Shown: positions 1 to 9,517, counted from the stretch's first letter. The stretch is 64,000 bases of DNA from Pseudomonadota bacterium (GCA_022843465.1 JALHNO010000013.1:119323-183322); one strand, 5' to 3'. Numbers and translations are program-made. The notes: generated from the sequence alone by a model not told the origin.

Positions 1-1
1 G

Positions 2-79
2 ATAGCGCAGGCTTGCCTTGCCGTCATGAGCCTGATCATGTTGCCCATCGTCACGGCATCCATGCAACAAACCGCTTGA
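2..79 (+). CDS. 3' end of a probable membrane protein (partial)
   Basis: An open frame runs from the window edge to a TGA at 77-79 and gives 26 residues that are strongly hydrophobic, with the segment AVMSLIMLPIVTA followed by a short polar tail SMQQTA. That is what the last helix and tail of an integral membrane protein look like. No family can be named from so little, and chance openness over 26 codons cannot be excluded. The next gene begins 32 bases downstream on the same strand. Confidence 0.35.
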   Translation: MAQACLAVMSLIMLPIVTASMQQTA

Positions 80-110
80 CCTTGGCGCGACATCGCGCTG
101 CACTTGTGGC

Positions 111-2522
111 ATGCCCCCTCCTGCCCCCACCGCGGCCGAAGTCGCCGCCCGCGCGGCCGACATTGCTGCCCGCGCACTGCGCGCCATCCCGACCTGGTCG
201 GTGCTGACGATGGCGCAGATCTACGAGGAGATCGACGGACTGGCCAGCATGGCCGATCGTGTTGGCGATCAGTCGATTTCGGATGCAGCCATCGAGCTCA
301 CGGTTTACCTCAGTTCCCTGGTCGAAGCTGGCAGTCAGGCCACCCCGGCGCAGCGGGAACAGGCGATCGAACTGGCGCAGATGCTCGCCAGCAGCAGCGG
401 CAGCAGCGCGGGTACGCCGGAATCGCCAGCGAGTCCGCCCTTGGCCCGCGCCGAGCGCAAGCACCGGGTCATACTGTATCTGTTTCCGGAGGGCCACGAA
501 CTGCCCGGACTGGCTCAGCAGCTTGGGCACGAGCGCTACGCCGTGCGCAGCATCAGCGAGGCCAATCGGGCCCTGGCCGAGGTCAAGACCACACCACCGG
601 ATGCCTTGATTCTCGATATCTCGATGGTGAGCCTGCTCGGCAATCTGCTGGATGTTGCCGAACGTGCAACGGGATCCGAGCGGCGCCGACCGCTGTCGAT
701 CGTGCTCAACAACGAAGGCGATGTTCGTCAGCGCCTGTTTGCGCAGCGCGCCGGTGCGGATGCCGTGCTTGAAGGCAGCGATGCCGAGCGTGTCGTGCAG
801 CGGTTGACCGAACTGTTCGTTGCCCAGCGTCGCGAGGACGCGCGTATCCTCATCGTCGATGACGATCGCGACATGGCGATGTTCTGCGAGACCGTGCTCG
901 GCTACAAGGGCATGACGACCAAGGTCACCCACAATGCGCGTGCAGCGCTCGATGCCCTGCAGGAGTTCAAGCCGGATCTGGTGCTGCTGGATCTCTACAT
1001 GCCGGACATGAATGGCATCGAGGTGGCGCAGCTGATCCGCGAGCGCCCCGATATGGCCCTGGTGCCAATCATCTTCATGTCGGGCGAGGAAAGTCTGGAC
1101 AAGCGTTTCGACGCCATCCGCATGGGCGGCGATGACTTTCTCGAGAAGCCGGTCAAGCCCCGGCATCTGATCGCGTCGGTAAGCTCGCGGGTCAGTCGGG
1201 CGCGGCTGATGGCGTCGGGCCAGACCGCCGCCGCGGGACGTACGCCGACGCGCTCCGGCAGAATGGATCGCGCCACCCTGGTGCACGAAGTGGAGCGTTC
1301 GCGTCGCGGCGAGCTCGGCGATTGTGTGGGACTGCTGCTGCTGGCGGTCGACGATCAGCCTTCACTCGCGCGCCGGCTCGGATTTGTGCGTACCGGTGAC
1401 CTGGCCCAGCAGATCATGTCGGTGCTGGCGCTGGAGCCTGCGTTCAAGGCCGGCATCTGCCCGATTGGCGAGTTCTCGTTCCTGGCCTTGCTCCCGGTAA
1501 CCTCGGCAGGGGCTCTGCGGGTAGCGGCAGAGAACGTGCGTGCGCGCCTGCAGGGGCGTGGCTGGTTGTCGGCCGAGGCACCGGTTCGAGTCAGTTTCAC
1601 GGTCACCCTGGCCCGAATCGACGAAGGAACCAATTCGATTGACGAGGTCGTGACCCAGCTCGCTGCAGTCTTGCATTCGCTGCAGGAGCAGGGCGGTGCG
1701 CGACTACAGCAGCTGGACTTCGAATTGGCTGAGCGGCGCCAGGAGTCGGTCGAGGAGAAGATCTCGCGCGCCATTCTGAAGCGGCCACTGATGCCGGAAA
1801 CAGCGCGACTCTCCTATCGCAGCCTGGTGCCGATGCGGGGTCAGCATTCCAACCAGTTCCTGATCCGATTGACACTGGTGGCGCCGCGCTCTGGCAGCGA
1901 AACGCTGATCGAGGCAGATCACTTCATTGCAGTGGCACGCGAACTGAATGTGCTGAAGAGCCTCGACCGCTGGGTGCTGCACAGCGCCGGCCAGGCCGCC
2001 GCCCAGCACGGCGCTCGTCATGGCGATACCCGCGTGCTGATGCCATTGTCGCTGGACAGTCTGGCCGAGCCGGCATTCTGCGACTGGTTGATGGCGGAAA
2101 TGAACAGCCTGCAGATCGACGCGGACTCGATTGCCATCGTGCTGAATGCCGAGGCCATGTCTGGGGAAGTCGCCCGCTACAGCCGGCTGATCGATCAACT
2201 GCAATCGACCGGGGCCCGCATCTGTATCGGCGGATTCACCGAGGCCGGCAACGACCAGCTGCGCCTGTGCCGGCTGCCGAGCACCTATGCCAATATCATT
2301 TCGATGAAGGCGCCATCAGCGGCTGCTGCTGAAGGTTGGCCAGAGTTGCGCCGCAAGCTGGTACATGAGTCGCTGCGGCACGGCAAGATCGTCGTGGTCG
2401 ATCATGTTGATGAAGCTGCGGCCCTCGGCGAGTTGTTCAAGGACAATGTCCATTACGTGCTCGGCGATGCCGTCGGCAGCTGGGCTCGGGAAATGGTCGC
2501 CAGCGAGATTCGTCTGGGCTAG
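111..2522 (+). CDS. Response-regulator protein with degenerate GGDEF and EAL domains
   Basis: 803 residues, probably cytoplasmic, no membrane segment. Residues 1-100 are helical and alanine-rich. Residues 117-235 look like a receiver domain that lacks the usual acidic cluster. Residues 245-365 are a complete receiver domain: acidic pair D250/D251, phospho-acceptor D294 in LLDLYMPDMNG, S324 and K346. Residues about 385-540 have a GGDEF-like layout but show GEFSF instead of the active-site motif. Residues about 560-800 follow the EAL fold (FIAVARELNVL, then LDRWVL) but lack EAL, and have GGFTEAG where DDFG would be. So it probably senses or relays rather than making or cleaving c-di-GMP. The reading of the two C-terminal domains is by eye. 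Start at the first ATG after the preceding stop. Confidence 0.75.
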   Translation: MPPPAPTAAEVAARAADIAARALRAIPTWSVLTMAQIYEEIDGLASMADRVGDQSISDAAIELTVYLSSLVEAGSQATPAQREQAIELAQMLASSSGSSAGTPESPASPPLARAERKHRVILYLFPEGHELPGLAQQLGHERYAVRSISEANRALAEVKTTPPDALILDISMVSLLGNLLDVAERATGSERRRPLSIVLNNEGDVRQRLFAQRAGADAVLEGSDAERVVQRLTELFVAQRREDARILIVDDDRDMAMFCETVLGYKGMTTKVTHNARAALDALQEFKPDLVLLDLYMPDMNGIEVAQLIRERPDMALVPIIFMSGEESLDKRFDAIRMGGDDFLEKPVKPRHLIASVSSRVSRARLMASGQTAAAGRTPTRSGRMDRATLVHEVERSRRGELGDCVGLLLLAVDDQPSLARRLGFVRTGDLAQQIMSVLALEPAFKAGICPIGEFSFLALLPVTSAGALRVAAENVRARLQGRGWLSAEAPVRVSFTVTLARIDEGTNSIDEVVTQLAAVLHSLQEQGGARLQQLDFELAERRQESVEEKISRAILKRPLMPETARLSYRSLVPMRGQHSNQFLIRLTLVAPRSGSETLIEADHFIAVARELNVLKSLDRWVLHSAGQAAAQHGARHGDTRVLMPLSLDSLAEPAFCDWLMAEMNSLQIDADSIAIVLNAEAMSGEVARYSRLIDQLQSTGARICIGGFTEAGNDQLRLCRLPSTYANIISMKAPSAAAAEGWPELRRKLVHESLRHGKIVVVDHVDEAAALGELFKDNVHYVLGDAVGSWAREMVASEIRLG

Positions 2523-2558
2523 CGAACACCTGAGTTCAGTTGCCGCTCTGTGGCGAAT

Positions 2559-3404
2559 TCAGTGCTGGCAGGCCTGATGATGATGACGCAGATGATCCTC
2601 GATGAAGCTCTGGATGAACCAGTAACTGTGATCATAACCGGCGTGCCGGCGCAGCTTCAGCCGCTGCCCTGAACGGGCGCAGGCGGCCTCGAAGCGCTCC
2701 GGTTGCAGTTGCAGTTCGAGAAAGCGATCAGCCAGACCCTGATCGATCAGTATCTCTCCCGAAAACGCCTGCTCCGCAACCAGGCGGCTGGCGTCGTATG
2801 CCGCCCAGTGCGCAACATCCGGACCCAGGTAACGGGTAAATGCCTTGATACCCCAAGGAACCTCGGAGGGCGCGACGATGGGTGCAAATGCCGACACCGA
2901 GCGGTATCTCTGTGGATTGCGCAGCGCGATCATCAGCGCGCCATGCCCGCCCATGGAATGTCCGCAGATGCCGGTGCGCGCCTCATCGATTGCAAACCCC
3001 TGGGCGACCAGGGTAGGCAATTCATTGACGACGTAGTCGTACATGCGGAAGCGCTCGGCATAGGGCGCCTCGGTGGCATCGAGATAGAAGCCGGCGCCCT
3101 CGCCAAACTCCCAGTCGCCGGTCGCCTCGGCAATGCCGGTCACGCGCGGGCTGGTGTCCGTTGCCACCAGGGCCATGCCAAGGTTCGCCGCGATGCGTTG
3201 CGCGCCTGCCTTGATCATGAAGGTTTCTTCGTTGCAGGTAAGGCCGGCAAGAAAGTACAGGGCCGGCACGTTGGCAGTCGCCGCCTGCGGCGGCATGAAG
3301 ACACTGAACTGCATGGAACCACAGTTCGGGGACTGGTGCCGATAGACCCCCTGGATGCCGCCGAAGCAGCGCTGCTCCGAAAGCACTTCGATATCCATGG
3401 CCAT
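2559..3404 (-). CDS. fghA: S-formylglutathione hydrolase
   Basis: 281 residues, a usual length for this esterase D family. It hydrolyses S-formylglutathione to formate and glutathione, the second step of glutathione-dependent formaldehyde detoxification. The nucleophile elbow GHSMGG puts the catalytic serine near residue 150, with the acid in LIDQGLADRF and the base in GYDHSYWF. The ATG at 3404 overlaps the TGA of the upstream dehydrogenase (TGATG), so the two are translationally coupled. A TTG one codon earlier is in frame but less likely. Confidence 0.95.
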   Translation of the reverse strand: MAMDIEVLSEQRCFGGIQGVYRHQSPNCGSMQFSVFMPPQAATANVPALYFLAGLTCNEETFMIKAGAQRIAANLGMALVATDTSPRVTGIAEATGDWEFGEGAGFYLDATEAPYAERFRMYDYVVNELPTLVAQGFAIDEARTGICGHSMGGHGALMIALRNPQRYRSVSAFAPIVAPSEVPWGIKAFTRYLGPDVAHWAAYDASRLVAEQAFSGEILIDQGLADRFLELQLQPERFEAACARSGQRLKLRRHAGYDHSYWFIQSFIEDHLRHHHQACQH

Positions 3405-4513
3405 CAATACACGACGACCGAGCGGATCGATTCGCCGCGGTGCATCAGATCGAAGCCCTCATTGATCCGTTCCAGCGGCAAGGTGTGGGTGATCAGATCA
3501 TCGATATTGATACGGCCCTCCATGTACCAGTCGACGATCTTGGGAACGTCGGTGCGACCGCGCGCTCCGCCGAATGCGCTGCCGCGCCAGTTGCGGCCGG
3601 TCACCAGCTGGAACGGCCGGGTGCTGATCTCCTGGCCGGCGCCGGCCACGCCAATGATGATGCTGGTGCCCCAACCCTTGTGGCAGCACTCCAGTGCCTG
3701 GCGCATCAGCCTTGTGTTGCCGACGCACTCGAACGAGTAGTCGGCGCCGCCGCGTGTCAGCGCAACCAGATAGGGCACGAGATCGTCCTCGACTTCCTTC
3801 GGGTTGACGAAGTGGGTCATGCCGAATTTTTCTGCCAGCGCACGCTTGCCGGGATTGAGGTCGACGCCGACGATCATCCCGGCCCCGGCCATGCGCGCAC
3901 CCTGGATCACGTTCAGGCCGATGCCGCCGAGACCAAACACGACGACACTGCTGCCGGGTTCGACCTTGGCGGTATAGATCACCGCGCCGATACCGGTGGT
4001 GACGCCGCAGCCGATGTAGCAGACCTTGTCGAAAGGCGCGTCCTCGCGAATTTTCGCCAGGGCGATTTCCGGAAGCACGGTGAACTGTGCGAACGTCGAT
4101 GTCCCCATGTAGTGGTGCAGTTTTTCACCGCCGAGTGAGAACCGGCTGCTGCCATCCGGCATCAGACCCTGGCCCTGGGTCGATCGGATCGCCTGACAGA
4201 GATTGGTCTTGGGATTCAGGCAGTAGTCGCACTCGCGACACTCCGGTGTGTAGAGCGGGATGACGTGATCGCCCTTGCGCAGGGATTTCACACCTGGACC
4301 GACCTCGACCACAACGCCGGCGCCTTCGTGTCCCAGAATGGCGGGGAACAGGCCTTCGGGATCGTCGCCCGACAGCGTATAGGCATCGGTATGGCAGATG
4401 CCGGTGGCCTTGAGTTCCACCATCACTTCGCCTTGACGCGGGCCCTCCAGGTCAACGGTCTCGATGCTCAACGGAGCGCCTGCGCGATGGGCAACGGCAG
4501 CGCGAACTTTCAT
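3404..4513 (-). CDS. frmA: S-(hydroxymethyl)glutathione dehydrogenase / class III alcohol dehydrogenase
   Basis: 369 residues. Oxidises S-hydroxymethylglutathione (formaldehyde plus glutathione) with NAD+. Catalytic zinc ligands C40 (GICHTDAY) and H62-E63 (GHEGAG) and the four-cysteine structural zinc loop C92/C95/C98/C106 are present, as is the Rossmann motif GLGGIG. Start at 4513 is preceded by AAGGAG at good spacing; the frame stays open further upstream but the extension has no family resemblance. Makes an operon with fghA. No frmR-type regulator gene is adjacent. Confidence 0.96.
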   Translation of the reverse strand: MKVRAAVAHRAGAPLSIETVDLEGPRQGEVMVELKATGICHTDAYTLSGDDPEGLFPAILGHEGAGVVVEVGPGVKSLRKGDHVIPLYTPECRECDYCLNPKTNLCQAIRSTQGQGLMPDGSSRFSLGGEKLHHYMGTSTFAQFTVLPEIALAKIREDAPFDKVCYIGCGVTTGIGAVIYTAKVEPGSSVVVFGLGGIGLNVIQGARMAGAGMIVGVDLNPGKRALAEKFGMTHFVNPKEVEDDLVPYLVALTRGGADYSFECVGNTRLMRQALECCHKGWGTSIIIGVAGAGQEISTRPFQLVTGRNWRGSAFGGARGRTDVPKIVDWYMEGRINIDDLITHTLPLERINEGFDLMHRGESIRSVVVY

Positions 4514-4619
4514 GATGGGCTCCTTGATATTCCGGTGCGGGCAAGCCTGCAGTCTGCACAGCCTGCGGAAGATTGGCAACAATGCCATCATCGCCGCTTG
4601 TGCAATGGACGCCTGCGCG

Positions 4620-5789
4620 ATGACGCTCAGAATCGAATGGCTGGATGCAATTGCGGCGGTCTCCGCCGAGCGCTGGAATCGATTGCTGCCCGAGGCCAAT
4701 CCATTCGTGCGCCATGAATTCCTGCATGCCCTGGAGCAGTCCGGCAGCCTGCGCCGCGATCTGGGTTGGCGTGCCCAGCATCTGTTGCTGTGGCAGGGCG
4801 AGTCCCTGATCGGTGCGGCGCCATGCTATCTGAAGGCGAATTCACATGGCGAGTTCGTTTTTGACTGGAACTGGGCGGAGGCCTACGAGCGAGCCGGTGG
4901 TCGCTACTATCCGAAGCTGCTGTGCGCGGTGCCTTACTCACCGGTCAGCGGGCCGCGGCTGCTGGTGGGCACGGGTGTCGATCGTTGCCTGATCCAGCGG
5001 CAACTGCTTGACGCGATCCGTGGCCATTGCGACGCGCACGCCTGGTCGAGCGCGCATCTGAACTTCTGCCTTACCGACGAGGCCGAATGCGCGAGCAGTC
5101 TGGACAGTGGCTGGCTGTCACGTTTCGACTGGCAATACCATTGGCACAATCAGGGCTATGCCGATTTCGACGGATTTCTGTCCGCGCTGAGTTCGAAGAA
5201 GCGCAAGAACATACGTCAGGAGCGCGCGCGATTTCGTGGCGATGGCTGGCAGATCAAGCGTCACGCCGGCAACGACATCGATGCCGGATTGCTGGAGGAT
5301 ATCTATCGCTTCTACGCCGCCACCTTCATGGCCAAGGGCAATGTGCCGGCGCTGACCCGCGACTTCTTCGGCATGCTGCTGTCCACCATGCCCGAGTCGG
5401 TGCTGGCTGTCGTCGCCAGTCGAGACGGTGAGCGCATTGCGGCGGCGTTCTGTCTGCAGGGCGAGCGGACCCTGTATGGGCGCTATTGGGGTTGCAGTGA
5501 AGAAGTCGCCGGGCTGCATTTCGAGTGCTGCTACTACCAGGGCGTCGAACACTGCATCGGCCAGGGATTGCAGGTATTCGAGCCCGGTGCCCAGGGCGAA
5601 CACAAGATCGCCCGCGGCTTTCTGCCGGTTCGCGTGTACTCGCGTCACTATGTCCGCGATGCCGGCTTTCGCGCTGCGCTGGCGCAGCATCTCGAGATCG
5701 AGGCCCGCCATCAGGAACACTACCGCGATCTGTTGATGCAGCACTCACCGTTTCGCAGTGATGTGAATCCGCTGTCGCCAGGGCAATAG
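4620..5789 (+). CDS. GNAT-like acyltransferase, DUF482/COG3146 type
   Basis: 389 residues, soluble. The sequence pattern (NPFVRHEFLHALE near the start, FDWNWAEAYERAGGRYYPKL, CAVPYSPVSGPRLL, SSKKRKNIRQERAR, and a C-terminal FEPGAQGEHKIARGF) matches the family annotated as GNAT N-acetyltransferase or peptidoglycan biosynthesis/recognition protein (COG3146), related to FemAB-like double-GNAT folds. Substrate unknown. Divergent from frmA with about 106 bp between starts. An in-frame ATG at 4605 would add five residues; neither has a strong ribosome site. Confidence 0.75.
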   Translation: MTLRIEWLDAIAAVSAERWNRLLPEANPFVRHEFLHALEQSGSLRRDLGWRAQHLLLWQGESLIGAAPCYLKANSHGEFVFDWNWAEAYERAGGRYYPKLLCAVPYSPVSGPRLLVGTGVDRCLIQRQLLDAIRGHCDAHAWSSAHLNFCLTDEAECASSLDSGWLSRFDWQYHWHNQGYADFDGFLSALSSKKRKNIRQERARFRGDGWQIKRHAGNDIDAGLLEDIYRFYAATFMAKGNVPALTRDFFGMLLSTMPESVLAVVASRDGERIAAAFCLQGERTLYGRYWGCSEEVAGLHFECCYYQGVEHCIGQGLQVFEPGAQGEHKIARGFLPVRVYSRHYVRDAGFRAALAQHLEIEARHQEHYRDLLMQHSPFRSDVNPLSPGQ

Positions 5790-5800
5790 CAGGCGCGCGC

Positions 5801-6970
5801 TCAGCTGGCGGCAGGCGGTGACACGGCAACGGACAGTGGCGTCTGCCTGCGCATCGCATAGATCAGCCAGGCCAGTGCTGCGACCATAGCACTGGACAGA
5901 AAGGCAGCGCGGCCGCCGCCGAGGTCCCACATCGCTGCCGACAGCAGGGCGCCGATCACACCGCCTACTCCGGACGAGAATCCGTACAACAGGCTCTGTC
6001 CTGCGGCGGCGCGTCGGCCCGGAAAGAACTCGGTCATCTGACGCATGCAGCAGGCGTGGAATACGGCAAATCCGAAGGCATGCAGCAATTGCGCCAGCGC
6101 CATCACCGCCAGCGAATCGGCGAGTATTGCTGTCAGGAGCCAGCGCAATACGGTGAGCGCGATGCACACGGAGATCAGGCGAGGTGCACCATAGCGGGCA
6201 ATCAGTTGCGGTACCTGCCAGAACATCGCGATCTCGATCGCGACCCCCAGACCCCAGAGCATGCCGATCGCGGCGCCGGAGTGGCCACGTGTCTGCAGAT
6301 GCAGAGTGTAGAAGACATAGAAGGCGCCGAAGCCGACCTGCATCAGCAGGGCCACCAGCAGGAACCGGCGCACGCCCGGGCGCCGCCAGAGGTGGCCGGC
6401 GTCGCCGAGTTCTTCTACGTGATGTGCCGGTTGATCGCCGCGATGCGGCCAGGCGGCGAGCACCATCAACAGAAACAGCGGCAGGCTGATCAGCGGAAAC
6501 GAGGTGCTGCCAAGCCGATCCAGCAACCAGCCATAGCTGGATGCCACGATCAGAAAGCCGACCGAACCCCAGAGTCTGATGCGGCCGTACTGTTCGCTGC
6601 GCGGTCCCAGTGCCGACAGGGTCATGGCCTCGAACTGTGGCATCACCGCGTTGTAGAACAGGCCGAAAATCGCCATCACGATCAGCAGGGCAATTGCGCT
6701 CTCAGTCAGCAGGAACAGGGCGAAGCAGGCCGCCGTGAGTACCGATCCGAGCACGAACCAGTTTCCCGGCCGGTGGCTGTTGCCGACCAGATGCGCCCAT
6801 GCCGGGGGGCCGAGCACGCGACTGCCGTACCAGAGCCCCAGCATCGCGCCGACCACATAGCCGCTGTGGCCAAGCGCATCGACCCAGCGCCCGATATAGG
6901 GCGTGTAGGCGCCGAGGGCAGCGTAGTAGCAGAAATAGAATACGGCGTAGCGATGAAGCGAGCTGTCCAT
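5801..6970 (-). CDS. MFS transporter, PPP/HcaT-like family
   Basis: 389 residues with about 12 hydrophobic helices, an inner-membrane permease. The opening YAVFYFCYYAALGAYTPYIGRW, the motif LRLWGSVGF-like block (RIRLWGSVGFLIVA) and HAFGFAVFHA match the MFS_1_like/phenylpropionate permease group (HcaT type). Substrate cannot be read from sequence. Start ATG at 6970 has AGGACTGGG before it. It converges on the acetyltransferase gene with only 11 bp between stops. Confidence 0.8.
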   Translation of the reverse strand: MDSSLHRYAVFYFCYYAALGAYTPYIGRWVDALGHSGYVVGAMLGLWYGSRVLGPPAWAHLVGNSHRPGNWFVLGSVLTAACFALFLLTESAIALLIVMAIFGLFYNAVMPQFEAMTLSALGPRSEQYGRIRLWGSVGFLIVASSYGWLLDRLGSTSFPLISLPLFLLMVLAAWPHRGDQPAHHVEELGDAGHLWRRPGVRRFLLVALLMQVGFGAFYVFYTLHLQTRGHSGAAIGMLWGLGVAIEIAMFWQVPQLIARYGAPRLISVCIALTVLRWLLTAILADSLAVMALAQLLHAFGFAVFHACCMRQMTEFFPGRRAAAGQSLLYGFSSGVGGVIGALLSAAMWDLGGGRAAFLSSAMVAALAWLIYAMRRQTPLSVAVSPPAAS

Positions 6971-7168
6971 CCCAGTCCTTGTGGCCGGATAACGAGGGCG
7001 CGGGGGCATGGCGTGGATGCCCGCTTGATCCCGTGCCTGGCGGCTGTCCCGGCAGCTGTCGCCGCAGGCTGATCAAGACCGCCGGCCCCGCGCATTCTAG
7101 GGCGGCGGCGCTGCCAGTGGGGCGCGGTTGGCGATGCTACCCTCGGTACTTTGACCACGGAGGCGCTC

Positions 7169-8959
7169 ATGTTTCGATGGTTGCTGTCACTCTGCCTGAC
7201 CCTGGGTGCAGTCGAACAGGTGGACTCGGCCGCCGTGCCGGTCACGCCGTCGGAAGCGGATCGCCCGTTCATCGAACTCTACGAGCGCGAATGGCAATGG
7301 CGCCTGCGCGAGTACCCGCAGTTGGCAACGGCGGTGGGCGTGCATGATTACGATGACCGCCTCGGCAGTTTCGATCTGCGCAGCCAGCGCGCACGATTGC
7401 GCCAACTCGTCAAATTCAGGAAGGAGCTTGGGCAGCTGGACGTGGCTGGGCTCAGTCCACCACAGCGCATCAACCACGCCGTCTTTGCGGCCCAGCTCGA
7501 CAACGCCATTGCTGCGCTGGAACTCGACGCCCATCTGATGCCGATGACATCGGACTCCAGTTTCTATGCCGACCTGGCGATGCTTCCCGATGTCCATCCC
7601 CGCAACAACGAGCGTGACTATCGCAATTATCTTGCCCGCTTGCGCGCGGTTCCGCGCTACCTGGACGAGCATACCGATCTGCTCAGGCAGGGGCTGGCGC
7701 GCGGCATGACCTTGCCCGCTGTGGTTCTGCAGGGACGCGAGGCGCCGATACGCGCCGTCGCCGAGGCGACCGACATCGAGTCGCTGGCGTTCTACACACC
7801 GTTTCAATCGATGCCTTCCACTATTCCGGAAACGCGCGCCAACGAATTGCGTGCCGAGGCGCGCGAGCTGATTCGCAACAAGCTTGTTCCTGCCTACGGC
7901 CGCCTGCTTCGGTATTTTGTTTCGACCTACCAGCCAGGCGCGCGCAGGACCATCGCCGCGTACGACCTGCCTGGTGGTGCAGCGTATTATCGCCAGCAGA
8001 TTCGCGAGTACACCACGCTCGATCTGGATCCCGAGGCCATTCACCAGATCGGTCTGGGAGAGGTCGCGCGCATTCGTGCCGAGATGGACCAGGTCATCCA
8101 CGATGCCGGCTTCGAGGGCGACTTCGCTGCCTTCCTCGACTTCCTGCGCAACGATCCACAGTTCTATGCGCGTACGCCGCGCGAACTGCTGATGCACGCC
8201 AGCTACTGGGCCAAGCGCATCGACGGGCTGTTGCCGAAGTATTTTTCGCAGTTGCCGCGTCAGCCCTATGGGGTCGCGCCGGTTCCGGCCGCGATTGCGC
8301 CGTATTACACAACGGGTCGTTACAACCCGGCGCCCGAGGGTGGCAACGGTGCGGGCTTTTACTGGGTGAACACGTGGAAGCTAGAAGCGCGGCCCCTGTA
8401 CGCGCTCGCCGCACTGACCCTGCATGAGGCGGTGCCGGGCCATCACCTGCAGACTGCGCTGGCCAGCGAACAGGCCGCGCAGCCGGCGTTTCGGCGCTAT
8501 GGCTACATCTCGGCATTTGGTGAAGGCTGGGCGCTGTACGCCGAGCATCTTGGCGTCGAGATGGGGGTGTACGAAACGCCCTATGACCAGTTCGGAAGAC
8601 TCACCTATGAAATGTGGCGTGCCGCCCGCCTGGTGGTGGATACCGGCATGCATGCCAAGGGCTGGACCCGTGAGGAGGCGCTCAGCTTGCTCCGCGAGAA
8701 CACCGCCCTCAGCGAGCACGAGATCGCTACCGAGGTTGATCGCTACATCAGCTGGCCGGGCCAGGCGCTGAGCTACAAGCTCGGCGAACTGAAAATTCGT
8801 TCGTTGCGACAGTTGGCCGAAACCCGTCTGGGTGATCGATTCGACCTGCGACGCTTCCACGATGCGGTGCTGGCGCTGGGTTCGGTACCCCTGCCGGTGC
8901 TGGAGGCGCAGATTGCGCGCCATATCGACTCGGAACTGGCAGCCGCAGCCCGGCCCTGA
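7169..8959 (+). CDS. DUF885 family exported metallopeptidase
   Basis: 596 residues. An N-terminal hydrophobic stretch (FRWLLSLCLTLGAV) is a likely signal peptide, so the enzyme acts in the periplasm or outside. Zinc-site motif HEAVPGH (H419, E420, H425), followed by FGEGWALYAEHLG (E452), is the signature of the DUF885 family, a gluzincin-like group usually annotated as putative carboxypeptidase or dipeptidase. Length is typical. The start is the ATG at 7169 behind CGGAGG; an in-frame TTG at 7151 lacks a site. Monocistronic. Confidence 0.85.
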   Translation: MFRWLLSLCLTLGAVEQVDSAAVPVTPSEADRPFIELYEREWQWRLREYPQLATAVGVHDYDDRLGSFDLRSQRARLRQLVKFRKELGQLDVAGLSPPQRINHAVFAAQLDNAIAALELDAHLMPMTSDSSFYADLAMLPDVHPRNNERDYRNYLARLRAVPRYLDEHTDLLRQGLARGMTLPAVVLQGREAPIRAVAEATDIESLAFYTPFQSMPSTIPETRANELRAEARELIRNKLVPAYGRLLRYFVSTYQPGARRTIAAYDLPGGAAYYRQQIREYTTLDLDPEAIHQIGLGEVARIRAEMDQVIHDAGFEGDFAAFLDFLRNDPQFYARTPRELLMHASYWAKRIDGLLPKYFSQLPRQPYGVAPVPAAIAPYYTTGRYNPAPEGGNGAGFYWVNTWKLEARPLYALAALTLHEAVPGHHLQTALASEQAAQPAFRRYGYISAFGEGWALYAEHLGVEMGVYETPYDQFGRLTYEMWRAARLVVDTGMHAKGWTREEALSLLRENTALSEHEIATEVDRYISWPGQALSYKLGELKIRSLRQLAETRLGDRFDLRRFHDAVLALGSVPLPVLEAQIARHIDSELAAAARP

Positions 8960-8982
8960 TCCGATTCGCGGCCCTGATCCGA
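8951..8982. repeat. 18-bp imperfect tandem duplication at a gene end
   Basis: CGGCCCTGATCCGA occurs at 8951-8964 and again at 8969-8982, with period 18. The first copy carries the TGA of the DUF885 gene, so the stop and its surroundings appear to have been duplicated. No function is implied. Confidence 0.6.
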
Positions 8983-9181
8983 GCCCGTGCGACTGGCCCG
9001 GAATGGGTCTTGATCCAGGGTCCCGCGCTGTCGGTCACTCTGGTATGCGTATCGAGGAAAGTTGTTCAATACATTGATTATCAAGTGTTAATTGCGGGTC
9101 TTTCCCTTGTGATCCGGTTCGATGTCGCTGAGCCGGCTGCCTTCATGACGGCCCCTTACCAATGGCCTATGGCGATTCGTG

Positions 9182-9211
9182 GTTAGTGTTGTACATTACC
9201 AGCACACTAAC
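9182..9211. promoter_or_regulatory. Perfect 8-bp inverted repeat, candidate operator
   Basis: GTTAGTGT at 9182-9189 and its exact complement ACACTAAC at 9204-9211 are separated by 14 bases, 15 bp before the ATG of the 70-residue ORF. Size, symmetry and place fit a dimeric repressor site of TetR or GntR type. No regulator gene is next to it. The site lies in a 267-bp intergenic stretch (8960-9226) whose middle part (about 9060-9095) is conspicuously AT-rich. Confidence 0.5.
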
Positions 9212-9226
9212 TCACGGAGCGCGATC

Positions 9227-9439
9227 ATGATCATCATCCAGAACACGGCCAACCTGATGTCGAACCCGGCACCGGCGGCTTCCGACGGTGGCGTGCTTGA
9301 AGTGCCGACGCAAAAGCTGGCCTTCGGTGATCGCTATCGGCCGCGCGAGGCAGGTACCGGTTACGGCGCCAGTAGTGGCTATGCCAGCAGCCGTCGCTAT
9401 GCCGACAGCAGTGCTCCGCGCTACTTCAGCTGTGGGTGA
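9227..9439 (+). CDS. Small hypothetical protein, Gly/Ser/Tyr-rich tail
   Basis: 70 residues, not recognised. The ATG at 9227 has ACGGAG at suitable spacing, and an inverted-repeat operator-like site lies just upstream, which supports it as a real gene. The N-terminal half is MIIIQNTANLMSNPAPAA then a VLEVPTQKLAF segment; the C-terminal half is rich in Gly, Ser, Tyr and Arg (YGASSGYASSRRY) and ends RYFSCG with one cysteine. No signal peptide or helix of membrane length. It converges on the glutaredoxin gene 78 bp away. A peptide precursor is possible but nothing nearby would modify it. Confidence 0.5.
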   Translation: MIIIQNTANLMSNPAPAASDGGVLEVPTQKLAFGDRYRPREAGTGYGASSGYASSRRYADSSAPRYFSCG

Positions 9440-9517
9440 GTTGTGCGATCAGTCGCGCACCAGGATCGGTGGTGCCCCACCTGGAAGACGCCAGCGGATC
9501 TCGGGTTGCGGCTGGAC

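Noticed and set aside
9073..9084. TTGAT-T-ATCAA in an AT-rich patch as a second FNR box
   Set aside because: The spacer is one base instead of four, so the half-sites could not be bound as in FNR.
9227..9439. RiPP precursor peptide
   Set aside because: No modification, export or protease genes are nearby, and no known leader motif is seen.
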